From positions 434,001-498,000 of the forward strand of contig NZ_JACJSA010000003.1 of NCBI RefSeq assembly GCF_014697545.1: a DNA stretch of 64,000 bases. Direction: 5' to 3'. Under the pieces are notes generated by a model. That model did not search any database. It saw only the letters and a program-made list of their open reading frames with translations, and had not been told where the DNA came from. The DNA is from Oscillatoria sp. FACHB-1407. GTDB lineage: Bacteria > Cyanobacteriota > Cyanobacteriia > Elainellales > Elainellaceae. Shown piece by piece: positions 1 through 8,653 of this stretch (positions are counted from its first letter, which is position 1; every line of letters begins with the position of its first letter). The translations under genes and the position numbers were made by a program.

Positions 1-337
1 TAGCAAATAGACCGTAGCCATTTTCGTCAAAGAGAAATAGCTGGGTGTCTGGATACAGCGTCAATTTTTGATTGGCAGTTGTCGCCAGAAATAGCTCATC
101 CCAGGCGATATAAATCTTGTACAGATCTGCCCGCTGATTGATACTGCCAATAATGCTATCCAGCCGAATATTTCCTAACTCAGAAGTAACATCCATTGCT
201 GTGAGGGGGATGGCACCTGCCTCCCCAACACTATTTTCATAGAAGACAGCCGCCTGAGCCGATGTTTCAAACGGTAGATGCCAGAAGACTGTACCCGCCA
301 GGAGGAGTAAAGAGGCTTTTAATCGAAGAGTGTTCAT
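1..337 (-). CDS. Secreted PEP-CTERM-like protein, C-terminus cut by window edge
   Basis: An open frame of 112 codons starts at ATG 337-335 and is still open at the left edge. It begins with a signal peptide: basic MNTLRLK, then a hydrophobic stretch, then an Ala-rich cleavage region near residue 28-30. The mature part follows the same plan as the protein encoded at 1556-2512: AxFxE near the mature start, then ADLYKIYI, then the shared stretch TQLFLFDENGYGLL/F. The two are therefore tandem paralogues exported by Sec. The paralogue ends in a PEP-CTERM anchor, so this one may too, but its C-terminus lies outside the window. Function unknown. Confidence 0.75.
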   Translation of the reverse strand, partial: MNTLRLKASLLLLAGTVFWHLPFETSAQAAVFYENSVGEAGAIPLTAMDVTSELGNIRLDSIIGSINQRADLYKIYIAWDELFLATTANQKLTLYPDTQLFLFDENGYGLFA

Positions 338-819
338 CGCTATACATTTTGAATCAGCTTGCAGAGCTCTGGGCGTAACACCATGTCACCAACCGCGATC
401 GCATTGGTGGAGTTAAGGGGTCAACCCAGAAAAAATTCAATGAATGTAAATGCCGATTCGCGTTCTATCCAAACTGGATAAACGCCATCCCCGATGGTAG
501 GGAAATACCGAGGATTTAGAACAACCGATTAGTGCCGATGCTCAACAAGGGAGGGAACTGAGCTTGATGAAAGAAGTCAAGCGATTACAGTTAAGAGGAT
601 GTTGCGTTTGGGAACTGGCTTTGTTCGACGAGCCTAACTCGACCGAGGTTAGTTTAGATGCGTTTAACGAGGATGCGTTTAACTAAATAGTTGATTGAGT
701 GCCAGTTAGAAGCAAGCAAGCCACTACTGTATCGGCTAACTTCTAATATTTCAAGCTGGATCTACAAAACGGTGTGCCAGGAAAATCAAACTCGCTAGGC
801 TAGACCCTTGAGTTAGCCT

Positions 820-1003
820 GCGTTCGGGATAAGGATTTTGAGGGCTTCAACCGCAGTTACAGGAGCGAAACCGACCTGCGTCGGTTCAGCAACCTTTTGC
901 TTTACAGAAGTCTGCGAGGCAGACCTGGCTCCAGTAGGGTTCGACTGAGCTTACGCCGAAATCTGCAAATTGATTTGCCAGTGCTTAACCCGAATGACGT
1001 TTA
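820..1003 (+). repeat. Dispersed multi-hairpin repeat, family A copy 1
   Basis: A string of short imperfect palindromes: AACCGCAG region, ACCGACCTGCGTCGGT, GTCTGCGAGGCAGAC, and GCAAATTGATTTGC, ending GCTTAACCCGAATGACGTT. The same order of modules recurs at 1173-1352, 13269-13440 (inverted), 31128-31285 (inverted) and, as partial copies, at 32305-32400 and 51494-51537. No open frame runs through it. Confidence 0.75.
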
Positions 1004-1172
1004 GTTAAAGTCTAGAGAGTCAAGTCTTAATTACTTACCACCCATAGTAGGATTCCCATTCCCAAAGTTCATCAAGTTTTGATTTGGGTCTGTGAAGTTA
1101 CTGTGAAGTATTGCAGGGCGCAGATGGGTCTGCTCAACTCACCCATACAGTTTGCAAATTTATTCAAAAACA

Positions 1173-1352
1173 TAAATTAAATAACGCGAATTCGGGGTAA
1201 GGATTTCGGCGGTTTTAACCGCCGCTATGGGAGCAAAACCGACCTGCGTCGGTTCGTCAAGTCCTGCATTTTCCGGAGTCTGCGTCGGCGGACTTCGCTC
1301 TGATAGCGTTCCACTGAGCTCACGCCGAAGTCTGCGATTTCAATCGCCAAGC
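1173..1352 (+). repeat. Dispersed multi-hairpin repeat, family A copy 2
   Basis: Same module order as copy 1: GGCGGTTTTAACCGCC, then ACCGACCTGCGTCGGT, then GTCTGCGTCGGCGGAC, then GCGATTTCAATCGC. The 5' end (AAATTAAATAACGCGAATTCGG) matches the inverted end of the copy at 13269-13440. Several stems differ from copy 1 at both arms so that pairing is kept. Confidence 0.75.
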
Positions 1353-1385
1353 ATCCAAGATTTGTCAGGCAGTCGGCCCTAATGC

Positions 1386-1440
1386 TGGGAAAGCTTCCTG
1401 ACTCGCCTCCGCCCTATCAAATGTGGCTACGGCTGTAACA
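1386..1440 (+). repeat. Dispersed repeat, family C copy 1
   Basis: Core GGGAAAGCTTCCTGACTCGCC followed by CCGCCCTATCAAATGTGGCTACGG. The same core occurs inverted at 31371-31461 and direct at 46913-47012. This copy lacks the AGCTTAAGACAAGGACA extension that the other two share. Confidence 0.65.
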
Positions 1441-1555
1441 TAGGCAAATTCCGTGCTGTACGGGTTTGGCATTGCCAAACCCCTCCACAAAAACTGCGTT
1501 TTATTTAATTCATAATCCTAAATCCACGATCCTGAGCAGAGCCGTGCTGGTCAGA

Positions 1556-2512
1556 CTAGCGATCGCCCCCAGTTGATTTCTGCTTGAATAGCCGACTACC
1601 CAACACGAGTGCTAGCAAACCAGCTACAGCCGAAGGTTCTGGTACTGATACGGGTTCCGAGGGTTCGGGAGTTGGACTGGGAGAAGGAGTCACTGATGGC
1701 TCGGGCGTTGGCTGTTCCGTAGTTATCGTTGGGCTGGGAGATGGAACTGGAGCGGGTGTTGGTGTTAGAGATGGAGCCGGGGTAACACTCGGAGCCGGGG
1801 TTGGGCTAGGGCTAGGGCTAGGACTGGGAAGGGGAGGTGTGAGAGCAGGTTGGTTGGGGATGGGCGATCGCGCTGGTACATAGCGAGCACCATTCAGAGC
1901 AATCGTGTAAGTCCGCATTGGCAGCAATCGACTGGTAGCCGGTCCCTGCCAACCTGTCAGGGGTGCCTTAGCAGCATCCTCGGCTGTAAACAAGCCCCGT
2001 CGTGCATTGGGGAAGATGTATTGGTTAAATCCCCGCGTTGGATCTAAGCCGTAGCTGGAAATCCCTAAGTAGTAGATTCCGGAGTAGGGGAGTTGCCCTG
2101 CTCCTGCACGAATTGTGGAGCGACTGGAATTGGGATTATATCGGCTGCGATCGCTGGGTGAAGTGTCATCGTTGGCGAGTAGACCATAGCCATTTTCATC
2201 AAATAGAAAGAGCTGAGTGTCGAGATCCAGGGGGTTATTCCGATGCTCAGTAGTGGCTAAAAAATCTTGACTATTATCAATAAAAATCTGATACAGATCA
2301 GCCTGGTTGCCAAGGATACCATGAATGCCTACGAGTGGAGTGTCACCCGACATCGTGTTAACTTTCATCGCACTCCAAAGCAGGGAACCTGCGTCTCCTT
2401 TGTCACTCTCGTGAAACATAGCTGCACGAGCTGGGGCTTGCCAACCCGGTATAAAACAGCTTGCGCTGGTGATAGTGAGTGTCAGGATTCCTAACTTAAA
2501 TAAGGTATTCAT
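1556..2512 (-). CDS. Secreted Pro/Ser-rich protein with PEP-CTERM anchor
   Basis: 318 residues. Residues 1-31 are a signal peptide (basic N-terminus, hydrophobic core, Ala-rich end). A globular part of about 190 residues follows, containing TQLFLFDENGYGLLANDDT, a stretch typical of PPC/'DVUA0089-like' secreted proteins. Residues about 220-288 are a low-complexity linker of Pro, Ser and Thr with PTP/PSPSP units. The C-terminus carries the PEP-CTERM signature: VPEPSA, a hydrophobic helix and a basic end (FKQK). In this family the tail is processed by an exosortase and the protein goes to the outer surface or matrix. Tandem paralogue of the gene at 1-337. The ligand or role cannot be read from the sequence. 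Confidence 0.85.
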   Translation of the reverse strand: MNTLFKLGILTLTITSASCFIPGWQAPARAAMFHESDKGDAGSLLWSAMKVNTMSGDTPLVGIHGILGNQADLYQIFIDNSQDFLATTEHRNNPLDLDTQLFLFDENGYGLLANDDTSPSDRSRYNPNSSRSTIRAGAGQLPYSGIYYLGISSYGLDPTRGFNQYIFPNARRGLFTAEDAAKAPLTGWQGPATSRLLPMRTYTIALNGARYVPARSPIPNQPALTPPLPSPSPSPSPTPAPSVTPAPSLTPTPAPVPSPSPTITTEQPTPEPSVTPSPSPTPEPSEPVSVPEPSAVAGLLALVLGSRLFKQKSTGGDR

Positions 2513-3397
2513 GGCTAAGCATTCTAGAGAAATAGTGACGACAGAGTTAGCGATCGCACAAAAGGCTGACGCTCTGAAATAGAAGAATGGAGGTGATATG
2601 AATGATTGGATGAGTGCCTATTTCGGGGGGTTAGGGGAAAGTCTTCTACTGAGAGTTGGCTTTAACGAGAGAGCGAAGCATCTCAATGTAGAAACCGAAT
2701 AATGTTTAATTTGGCTTATAGAATCAGTCAGCTAGCACCAAGCATTGAGTACCGAGCGTTCAACCATCAATACGAAGCTCTGTAGCACCTAAAACTGATA
2801 GGAAACATTAGGACAATTCAGTAGAAACCCTCGGCTAAGATTTAGTTAATTGGACAATTTGAATACTCATCTATTAGTAATAATACGGTTTCAACTTGTA
2901 CTTCAAATAAACTTTCTATCGCTATCCTATAAATTTCTGGTTAAGAATACAGAAGCCATCATCCCGGCGAATCACCAGGAATGGTATAAAAGAAATTTTA
3001 TTTATATAGGATAAATCGTAAATATACGAACTCCAAGTATTCCTACCGAAACGACTAATGAATTGCGGGCAGTTTCAAGGTTCGTTGATTCGTTGTTCTC
3101 TCTATACGTGTTTCTCTCATCAAGGTTTTCTCACCGACCGTTAGGATCTGGATAACCAGTCCTCCGATAGCAACCGAGGGGTTGGTTAGGATGGGGTGCA
3201 GGGGTGAAACCCCTGGCTGATGGCGCAGCCCCCACACCCCCTTGCATTAACTGTCTCGATAGTTGCTATATCTGCCCCATAGATGGATCAGGATGAAATC
3301 TATAATTAAGTGGAGATGGGATAAGGAATCTTCATCTGAAGCTCATTCATCTCACCCATTTCAACACCAACCTGTAACCATCACCCGTACTGTCAAC
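2513..3397. other. Intergenic region upstream of miaB
   Basis: AT-rich region without a supported gene. It contains one copy of repeat family B at 3168-3270, directly upstream of miaB. A weak minus-strand open frame at 3055-3237 overlaps this repeat and is not considered a gene. Confidence 0.55.
3168..3270 (+). repeat. Dispersed GC-rich hairpin repeat, family B copy 1
   Basis: Contains GGGGTGCAGGGGTGAAACCCC, a hairpin AGGGGTGAAACCCCT, then GGCGCAGCCCCCACACCCCC, then TGCATTAACTGTCTCGATAGTTGC. The same ~100 bp unit with the same outer flanks (GGTTGGTTAGGA and TAACTGT..AGTTGCTATA) lies inverted at 21382-21483. A core-only copy lies at 50158-50212. Confidence 0.75.
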
Positions 3398-4750
3398 ATG
3401 GCCCACTCGTCTCGTCGTTATCACATCACTACATTTGGCTGCCAGATGAACAAAGCTGACTCTGAGCGGATGGCAGGCATCCTAGAAGGGATGGGGTTTG
3501 AGTGGTCAGAGGCTCCTGATGATGCCGACCTGATTTTGTACAACACCTGCACCATTCGCGATAACGCCGAGCAAAAGGTCTACTCCTACCTGGGGCGACA
3601 GGCAAAGCGGAAACACGAGCAACCCAACTTGACCCTCATTGTTGCGGGCTGTGTGGCACAGCAAGAAGGGGAAGCGTTGTTGCGGCGTGTGCCAGAAATC
3701 GACCTGGTTATGGGTCCACAACACGCCAACCGTTTGCAGGATCTCTTAGAGCAGGTGTTTAATGGCAATCAAATCGTTGCGACCGAGCCAGTCCATATTT
3801 TTGAGGACATTACCAAACCACGTCGGGATAGTCAGGTAACAGCCTGGGTCAACGTGATTTATGGCTGCAATGAGCGGTGTACCTATTGCGTCGTTCCCAA
3901 TGTGCGGGGTGTGGAACAGTCGCGCACACCAGAGGCGATTCGCGCCGAGATGGAGGAATTGGGAAGGCAGGGCTACAAAGAAATTACCCTATTGGGGCAA
4001 AACATTGATGCCTACGGTCGCGATCTTCCGGGCGTTACCGCTGAGGGACGGCACCAGCACACACTAACGGATTTGCTCTACTTTGTGCATGACGTGCCAG
4101 GGATTGAACGAATTCGCTTTGCCACCAGCCATCCCCGTTATTTCACAGAACGGTTGATTCGTGCCTGTGCAGAGTTGCCGAAGGTTTGTGAACACTTCCA
4201 CATTCCCTTTCAGTCGGGTGACAACACAGTGTTAAAGGCGATGAGTCGGGGCTATACCCACGAAAAATATCGCCGCATTATTGACACCATTCGTAGTTAT
4301 ATGCCCGACGCAGCGATCAGTGCTGATGCGATCGCGGGCTTTCCGGGTGAAACGGAGGAGCAGTTCCAAAATACCTTGAAGTTGGTGGAGGACATTGGCT
4401 TTGACCAACTCAATACGGCTGCCTATTCCCCTCGCCCTGGCACCCCGGCGGCACTGTGGGAGAACCAGCTTTCCGAAGAGGTGAAGAGCGATCGCCTGCA
4501 ACGGCTCAATCATTTAGTGGCGACCAAAGCAGCCGAGCGATCGCAGCGGTATGCGGGGCGCATCGAAGAGGTGCTGGTGGAAGACCAGAACCCTAAAGAC
4601 CCGACGCAGGTGATGGGGCGGACTCGGGGTAACCGCCTGACCTTCTTTGCGGGCGATATCACCACATTGAAGGGGCAGGTTGTTCCCGTCAAAATCACGG
4701 AAGTGCGGGCATTTAGCTTAACGGGGTCGGCTTTGGTTCCCGTTTGCTAG
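3398..4750 (+). CDS. miaB: tRNA-2-methylthio-N6-dimethylallyladenosine synthase MiaB
   Basis: Radical-SAM methylthiotransferase that adds the 2-methylthio group to i6A37 of tRNAs reading UNN codons. From the chosen start, the UPF0004 domain has its three cluster cysteines at C15, C51 and C85. The radical SAM motif CNERCTYC gives C157, C161 and C164. A TRAM domain forms the last ~65 residues. An upstream in-frame ATG at 3263 would add 45 residues that do not look like the family; starting at 3398 gives 450 residues, the usual length, with a conserved [13 protein letters not shown] start. The gene is followed 121 bp later by ddl on the same strand. Confidence 0.95.
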   Translation: MAHSSRRYHITTFGCQMNKADSERMAGILEGMGFEWSEAPDDADLILYNTCTIRDNAEQKVYSYLGRQAKRKHEQPNLTLIVAGCVAQQEGEALLRRVPEIDLVMGPQHANRLQDLLEQVFNGNQIVATEPVHIFEDITKPRRDSQVTAWVNVIYGCNERCTYCVVPNVRGVEQSRTPEAIRAEMEELGRQGYKEITLLGQNIDAYGRDLPGVTAEGRHQHTLTDLLYFVHDVPGIERIRFATSHPRYFTERLIRACAELPKVCEHFHIPFQSGDNTVLKAMSRGYTHEKYRRIIDTIRSYMPDAAISADAIAGFPGETEEQFQNTLKLVEDIGFDQLNTAAYSPRPGTPAALWENQLSEEVKSDRLQRLNHLVATKAAERSQRYAGRIEEVLVEDQNPKDPTQVMGRTRGNRLTFFAGDITTLKGQVVPVKITEVRAFSLTGSALVPVC

Positions 4751-4871
4751 CCTCTCAGTCCTCAGCCCTCAACCCTCAGCCCTTTGCCTGATCAGAATTT
4801 GGAGACTTTAAGCAGAGCCTAGCGTAATCGGTGTGGTAGGCTAGCTGCGATGATTGTGGTGAGGCATACCC

Positions 4872-5987
4872 ATGACAAAACTGCGAGTTGGGCTGTTGTT
4901 TGGCGGGTGCTCTGGAGAGCATGAGGTTTCGATTCGGTCGGCACAGGCGATCGCTCAGGCTCTTAGCAACCCCCAGAACAGCGATCGCTATGAACTGATG
5001 CCCATTTACATTCAAAAAGATGGATGCTGGCGACCGGGCGACCTGGCACAACAGGTGCTCGCCGCCGGTACTCCCCCTGCCACTTTAACGGCAGAATCAT
5101 CACAGGCAACTGGGTCTGATCTAGCTCAAACTGAGGGACTGCAACCCCTCACCACAACTGCCGTGGAGCGATGGCAATCGCCAGCACAGGTAGCAGAAGT
5201 GGATGTCTGGTTTCCCATTTTGCATGGACCCAATGGTGAAGACGGGACGATTCAAGGGTTGCTGAAACTGATGCAAGTTCCGTTTGTTGGGGCTGGTGTG
5301 TTGGGATCAGCGATGGGCATGGATAAGCTTGCCATGAAGATGGCGTTTGCTCAGGCGGGTCTGCCACAGGTGAAGTATCAAGCGGTGAAGCGATCGCAAA
5401 TCTGGTCGAATCCCTGCGTTTTTCCCAAGCTGTGTGACCAAATTGAGGCGGAGTTGGGGTATCCCTGTTTTGTTAAACCTGCCAATCTCGGCTCCTCCGT
5501 CGGCATTGCCAAAGTCCGCAATCGTGCCCAACTGGAAGCGGCATTAGACAGTGCTGCCAGTTACGATCGCCGTCTGATTGTGGAGGCAGGAGTTCCCTCT
5601 CCCCGTGAAATTGAGTGTGCGGTGTTGGGCAACGACAACCTAAAAGCCTCTGTGGTGGGCGAAATCACTTACCAAAGTGACTTCTACGACTACGAAACCA
5701 AGTACACCGAGGGACTGGCGGATCTGCTGATCCCCGCTTCGATTCCGGAGGCGATCGCTCAGCAGGTGCAGGAGATGTCAATTCGGGCGTTTGAGGCGAT
5801 CGATGGCGCAGGCATTGCCAGAGTGGATTTCTTTTATGTAGAGTCCACAGGCGAGGTGTTTATCAACGAAATCAACACGATGCCAGGATTCACGGTGACC
5901 AGCATGTATCCCCGGCTCTGGGCAGCGAGTGGTATTTCTTTCGCAGAGTTGGTGCATCAATTGGTTCAGTTGGCATTAGAGCGGTAG
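4872..5987 (+). CDS. ddl: D-alanine--D-alanine ligase
   Basis: Cytoplasmic ATP-grasp enzyme that joins two D-Ala for peptidoglycan precursor synthesis. 371 residues, at the long end for the family. The N-terminal motif [17 protein letters not shown] binds the first D-Ala. [12 protein letters not shown] follows near residue 120, and the ATP-grasp part includes [17 protein letters not shown]. The C-terminal [15 protein letters not shown] holds the Mg2+ ligands and the D-Ala site. ATG 4872 directly precedes the conserved core, so the start is secure. Confidence 0.95.
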   Translation: MTKLRVGLLFGGCSGEHEVSIRSAQAIAQALSNPQNSDRYELMPIYIQKDGCWRPGDLAQQVLAAGTPPATLTAESSQATGSDLAQTEGLQPLTTTAVERWQSPAQVAEVDVWFPILHGPNGEDGTIQGLLKLMQVPFVGAGVLGSAMGMDKLAMKMAFAQAGLPQVKYQAVKRSQIWSNPCVFPKLCDQIEAELGYPCFVKPANLGSSVGIAKVRNRAQLEAALDSAASYDRRLIVEAGVPSPREIECAVLGNDNLKASVVGEITYQSDFYDYETKYTEGLADLLIPASIPEAIAQQVQEMSIRAFEAIDGAGIARVDFFYVESTGEVFINEINTMPGFTVTSMYPRLWAASGISFAELVHQLVQLALER

Positions 5988-6135
5988 AGAGTGGGGAATG
6001 GGGAGTAGGGAATGGCGAGTGGCGCGATTTATCGCGCCTGTAGAGGGAATGGAGAATGGGCAGTGGCGCGATTTATCGTGGCTGTGAAGAGAGTAGAGAG
6101 TGGGGAGTGGGGAGTGGGAGCGAATAGCATTCGCC
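5986..6135. repeat. Heptad-like GGGGAGT repeats with embedded GCGAT palindromes (family D)
   Basis: Between ddl and the aminopeptidase gene: degenerate GGGAATGGGGAGTAGGGAAT-type short tandem repeats (STRR-like, common in filamentous cyanobacteria). They interrupt two palindromic units, GGCGCGATTTATCGCGCC at 6021-6038 and a diverged one starting near 6064. Related units occur at 13028-13195 and 19881-19961. Confidence 0.7.
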
Positions 6136-6275
6136 TGAGTGGGATTCAATGTGTCCAGTGCAAAATTCAGGCAGTGTAAATTAGGGATTAGGGGAAATTG
6201 CCGTTGCCCCATCCAACCTCCTGCTCGTAAAACCCAAAAATCCAAAATCTAAAACCCAAAATGGTGTAAGTTGTT

Positions 6276-7670
6276 ATGTCCCTTCAGAGCGATCGCTTGC
6301 AAACAAACTACTTGTTGGCAGACACGCTGCGCCAGCGACGCCAGCGACTTGCTGCCCTGGTGGATTTTCCGGTGATTCTCTGGTCAGGGGGGAGCAGTGC
6401 CCGCAACTATCCGGGAAATCCCTACCCGTTTCGTGCCAGCAGCCATTTCCTCTACTTTGCAGGGGTACCGCTTTACAACGCAGCCATCCGTCTGGAGCGG
6501 GGCAAGTTAGAGCTATTTATGGATGACCCAACTGCGGCTGATATTTTGTGGCATGGCGACAGTGCGCGGCGATCGCACATTGCAGTCCAGATTGGAGCCG
6601 ATGCTGACTATCCTCTCTCAGAACTGAAACATCGTACTGAAGGAGCCGCTACTGTTCCAGTGCAGGATGCAGCCACTCGCTTGCAACAAGCTGAATGGCT
6701 CAATCGTGAACTCGCCCCCACGCATCAGGCAGACGGGATTGATTTAGAGTTGGCAAAGGCGATCGTCACAGTACGCCTGACCCACGATCAGGCGGCTCTG
6801 GCAGAATTGCGTAAAGCCGCTGCGGTCAGCGTTCAGGCACACAAGGCAGGCATGGCAGCGACCTCCACTGCTACTCAGGAATCAGACATCCGAGCGGCAA
6901 TGGAAGGGGTGATTTTGGCGCGTAACATGACCTGCGCCTATACCAGCATTGTCACCGTTCACGGTGAGGTGTTGCACAACAACTACTATCATCATCCAGT
7001 GCGTCCGGGTGATTTGCTATTAGCCGATGTCGGGGCTGAAGCTGAGACGGGTTGGGCATCCGACATCACCCGCACCTGGGCAGTTTCTGGGCAATTTTCC
7101 TCAACGCAGCGCGACATTTACAATGTGGTGCTGGCTGCCCACGACCTGTGTATCGAGCAAGTGCAACCGGGAGTGGAATACCGCGATTTGCATTTGATGG
7201 CAGCAACGGTGATTGCCGCCGGATTGGTGGATTTAGGCATCCTCAAGGGTCATGCGGAAGATCTGGTGGCAATGGATGCCCATGCTTTATTCTTTCCACA
7301 TGGGATTGGACACCTGATCGGGCTGGATGTCCACGATATGGAAGACTTTTGGGATCTGGCAGGGTATGAACCGGGCAGGACTCGCAGCGATCGCTTCGGA
7401 TTAGGCTATCTGCGGCTCGATCGCCCCCTGCGCCCTGGGATGCTGTTCTCGATTGAGCCGGGGTTCTATCAAGTGCCTGCGATCTTGAATGATGGCGATC
7501 GCCGTGCTAAGTATGCTGACGTTGTAGATTGGGATCGCCTCGCTGCTTTTGCGGATGTACGGGGTATCCGGATTGAGGATGATGTGTTAGTGACGGATAC
7601 GGGGCACGAGGTGTTGACGGCGGATTTGCCAACAAAACCAGAGGCGATCGAGGCGTTGGTGAAACCCTAA
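6276..7670 (+). CDS. M24 family Xaa-Pro aminopeptidase (aminopeptidase P)
   Basis: 464 residues with the two-domain plan of aminopeptidase P: an N-terminal AMP_N domain (about 10-140, with RNYPGNPYPFRASSHFLYFAG) and a pita-bread catalytic domain (about 185-450). The dinuclear metal ligands are visible: Asp in LLLADVGAE and ASDITRTW, His in HGIGHLIGLDVHD, Glu in FSIEPGFY, and Glu in GIRIEDDVLVT. It removes N-terminal residues that precede proline and is cytoplasmic, as no signal peptide is present. Its 3' end overlaps the convergent CAP-domain gene by 4 bp. Confidence 0.9.
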   Translation: MSLQSDRLQTNYLLADTLRQRRQRLAALVDFPVILWSGGSSARNYPGNPYPFRASSHFLYFAGVPLYNAAIRLERGKLELFMDDPTAADILWHGDSARRSHIAVQIGADADYPLSELKHRTEGAATVPVQDAATRLQQAEWLNRELAPTHQADGIDLELAKAIVTVRLTHDQAALAELRKAAAVSVQAHKAGMAATSTATQESDIRAAMEGVILARNMTCAYTSIVTVHGEVLHNNYYHHPVRPGDLLLADVGAEAETGWASDITRTWAVSGQFSSTQRDIYNVVLAAHDLCIEQVQPGVEYRDLHLMAATVIAAGLVDLGILKGHAEDLVAMDAHALFFPHGIGHLIGLDVHDMEDFWDLAGYEPGRTRSDRFGLGYLRLDRPLRPGMLFSIEPGFYQVPAILNDGDRRAKYADVVDWDRLAAFADVRGIRIEDDVLVTDTGHEVLTADLPTKPEAIEALVKP

Positions 7671-8515
7671 TCTCGTGAAATGCCCTCTGGCACTCGTGGT
7701 GTGACTCGCACATCTGCCGGAGTTGCCATTGACTGTGCCCAATAGTGCCTATAGGTATAGCGACCCGTATCGCGACCCAGATAGAAATAACCCACGCCGA
7801 TCTCTTGTACCTGATAGGCAAGGAGATTGCGGCGATGTCCGCTGCTGTTGATCCATCCGCGCATGGCAGAGGCGGCTGAGGTGTGTCCGGCAGCCAGGTT
7901 TTCAGCGGCTTCTGAGTAGTCGTAGTCGGCTGCTCGCATCCGATCCCAGGGGGAGGAACCATCTGCCCCCGTGTGGCTGAAGTTATCTTGCACTGCCATC
8001 GCACGGGCATAGGTTTGAGCGGCGTTGGTCAGTTGGGTATTCAATGCCAGGGGTTGCAATCCGTTCTGCACCCGGTAGGCATTGGTTTTTAGCACTACAT
8101 CGTAGGTAGGGCTGATGCGATCGGTGGGGGTTGTAGTCAAGGTGAGCCGATAGACCGTGCTGCTCTCCGTTTTGGGAAACACGCGGATAAAGTAGGTGCC
8201 GCTGCCCAGCCCATCGATCGCGATCGATTCGGCGGCGTTACCCGATGCGCGTGAGCTAGCCACCACTTCCCCGACATCGACTGTGCCATCGCGATCGCGA
8301 TCTTGCACAATTTCCAGATCAGCATTGGCTCTCAACGCCCTGAGATCCAACTTTAAGCTGCTGCGACCCTTGAGGCGAAACCAATAGAAATCGGCTGGGT
8401 CAGTTCCGCCGATCGCGTCTTTGCGAATGACACCCGATCGCAGTGCCCTCGACTGTTGCAGGTTGTCTGCCCCTAAATCTCGTGCCATGGCTCCAGCACC
8501 GTTGACGTTAAACAA
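7667..8515 (-). CDS. CAP/SCP-domain protein with N-terminal PPC-like domain
   Basis: 282 residues. Residues ~15-130 resemble a bacterial pre-peptidase C-terminal (PPC) beta-sandwich: FYWFRLKGRSSLKLDL, a DRDRDGTVD calcium-type loop, and GTYFIRVFP. Residues ~140-275 are a CAP (SCP/PR-1) domain with NAYRVQNGLQPLALN, FSHTG, AAENLAAG and SSGHRRNLL; the His and Glu positions of the CAP cavity are kept. Such proteins are normally exported, but no signal peptide is visible after this start, so a non-classical route or an overlooked upstream start is possible. Divergent from the response-regulator gene at 8654. Confidence 0.8.
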   Translation of the reverse strand: MFNVNGAGAMARDLGADNLQQSRALRSGVIRKDAIGGTDPADFYWFRLKGRSSLKLDLRALRANADLEIVQDRDRDGTVDVGEVVASSRASGNAAESIAIDGLGSGTYFIRVFPKTESSTVYRLTLTTTPTDRISPTYDVVLKTNAYRVQNGLQPLALNTQLTNAAQTYARAMAVQDNFSHTGADGSSPWDRMRAADYDYSEAAENLAAGHTSAASAMRGWINSSGHRRNLLAYQVQEIGVGYFYLGRDTGRYTYRHYWAQSMATPADVRVTPRVPEGISRD

Positions 8516-8653
8516 ATGGAAGAAATCTACGCTTAAAAGTCTGCTTTAGAGTCAGCTTAGCTAGACTGAGTGGATAGATTGAGTTAAAAGACGCTCCTGT
8601 GTGGGATGGGTTCCACAAGCTGGGTGGATGCCTCCCTACTTCCTAAGCTTTTT

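Larger units (their letters stand above)
338..1555. other. Intergenic region with three dispersed repeats
   Basis: This 1.2 kb gap between the two paralogous secreted-protein genes holds two full copies of a multi-hairpin repeat (820-1003 and 1173-1352) and one copy of a second repeat family (1386-1440). A short direct repeat GATGCGTTTAAC occurs twice near 656-685. No convincing gene is present. Short open stretches exist around 421-530 (minus) and 567-686 (plus), without recognisable similarity. Confidence 0.6.

Noticed and set aside
421-530. Minus-strand open stretch reading FPTIGDGVYPVWIERESA before a TGA at 423-421
   Set aside because: It looks protein-like and could be a gene remnant, but no start, family or wider context supports it.
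567-686. Plus-strand 39-codon frame starting ATGAAAGAAGTC
   Set aside because: GGAGGG lies about 15 nt upstream, but spacing is poor, the end is a simple direct repeat (GATGCGTTTAAC twice) and nothing recognisable is encoded.
7507-8010. 167-codon minus-strand open frame over the aminopeptidase end and CAP gene
   Set aside because: It overlaps two well-supported genes in another frame and its product is a Pro/Thr-rich sequence without recognisable features.
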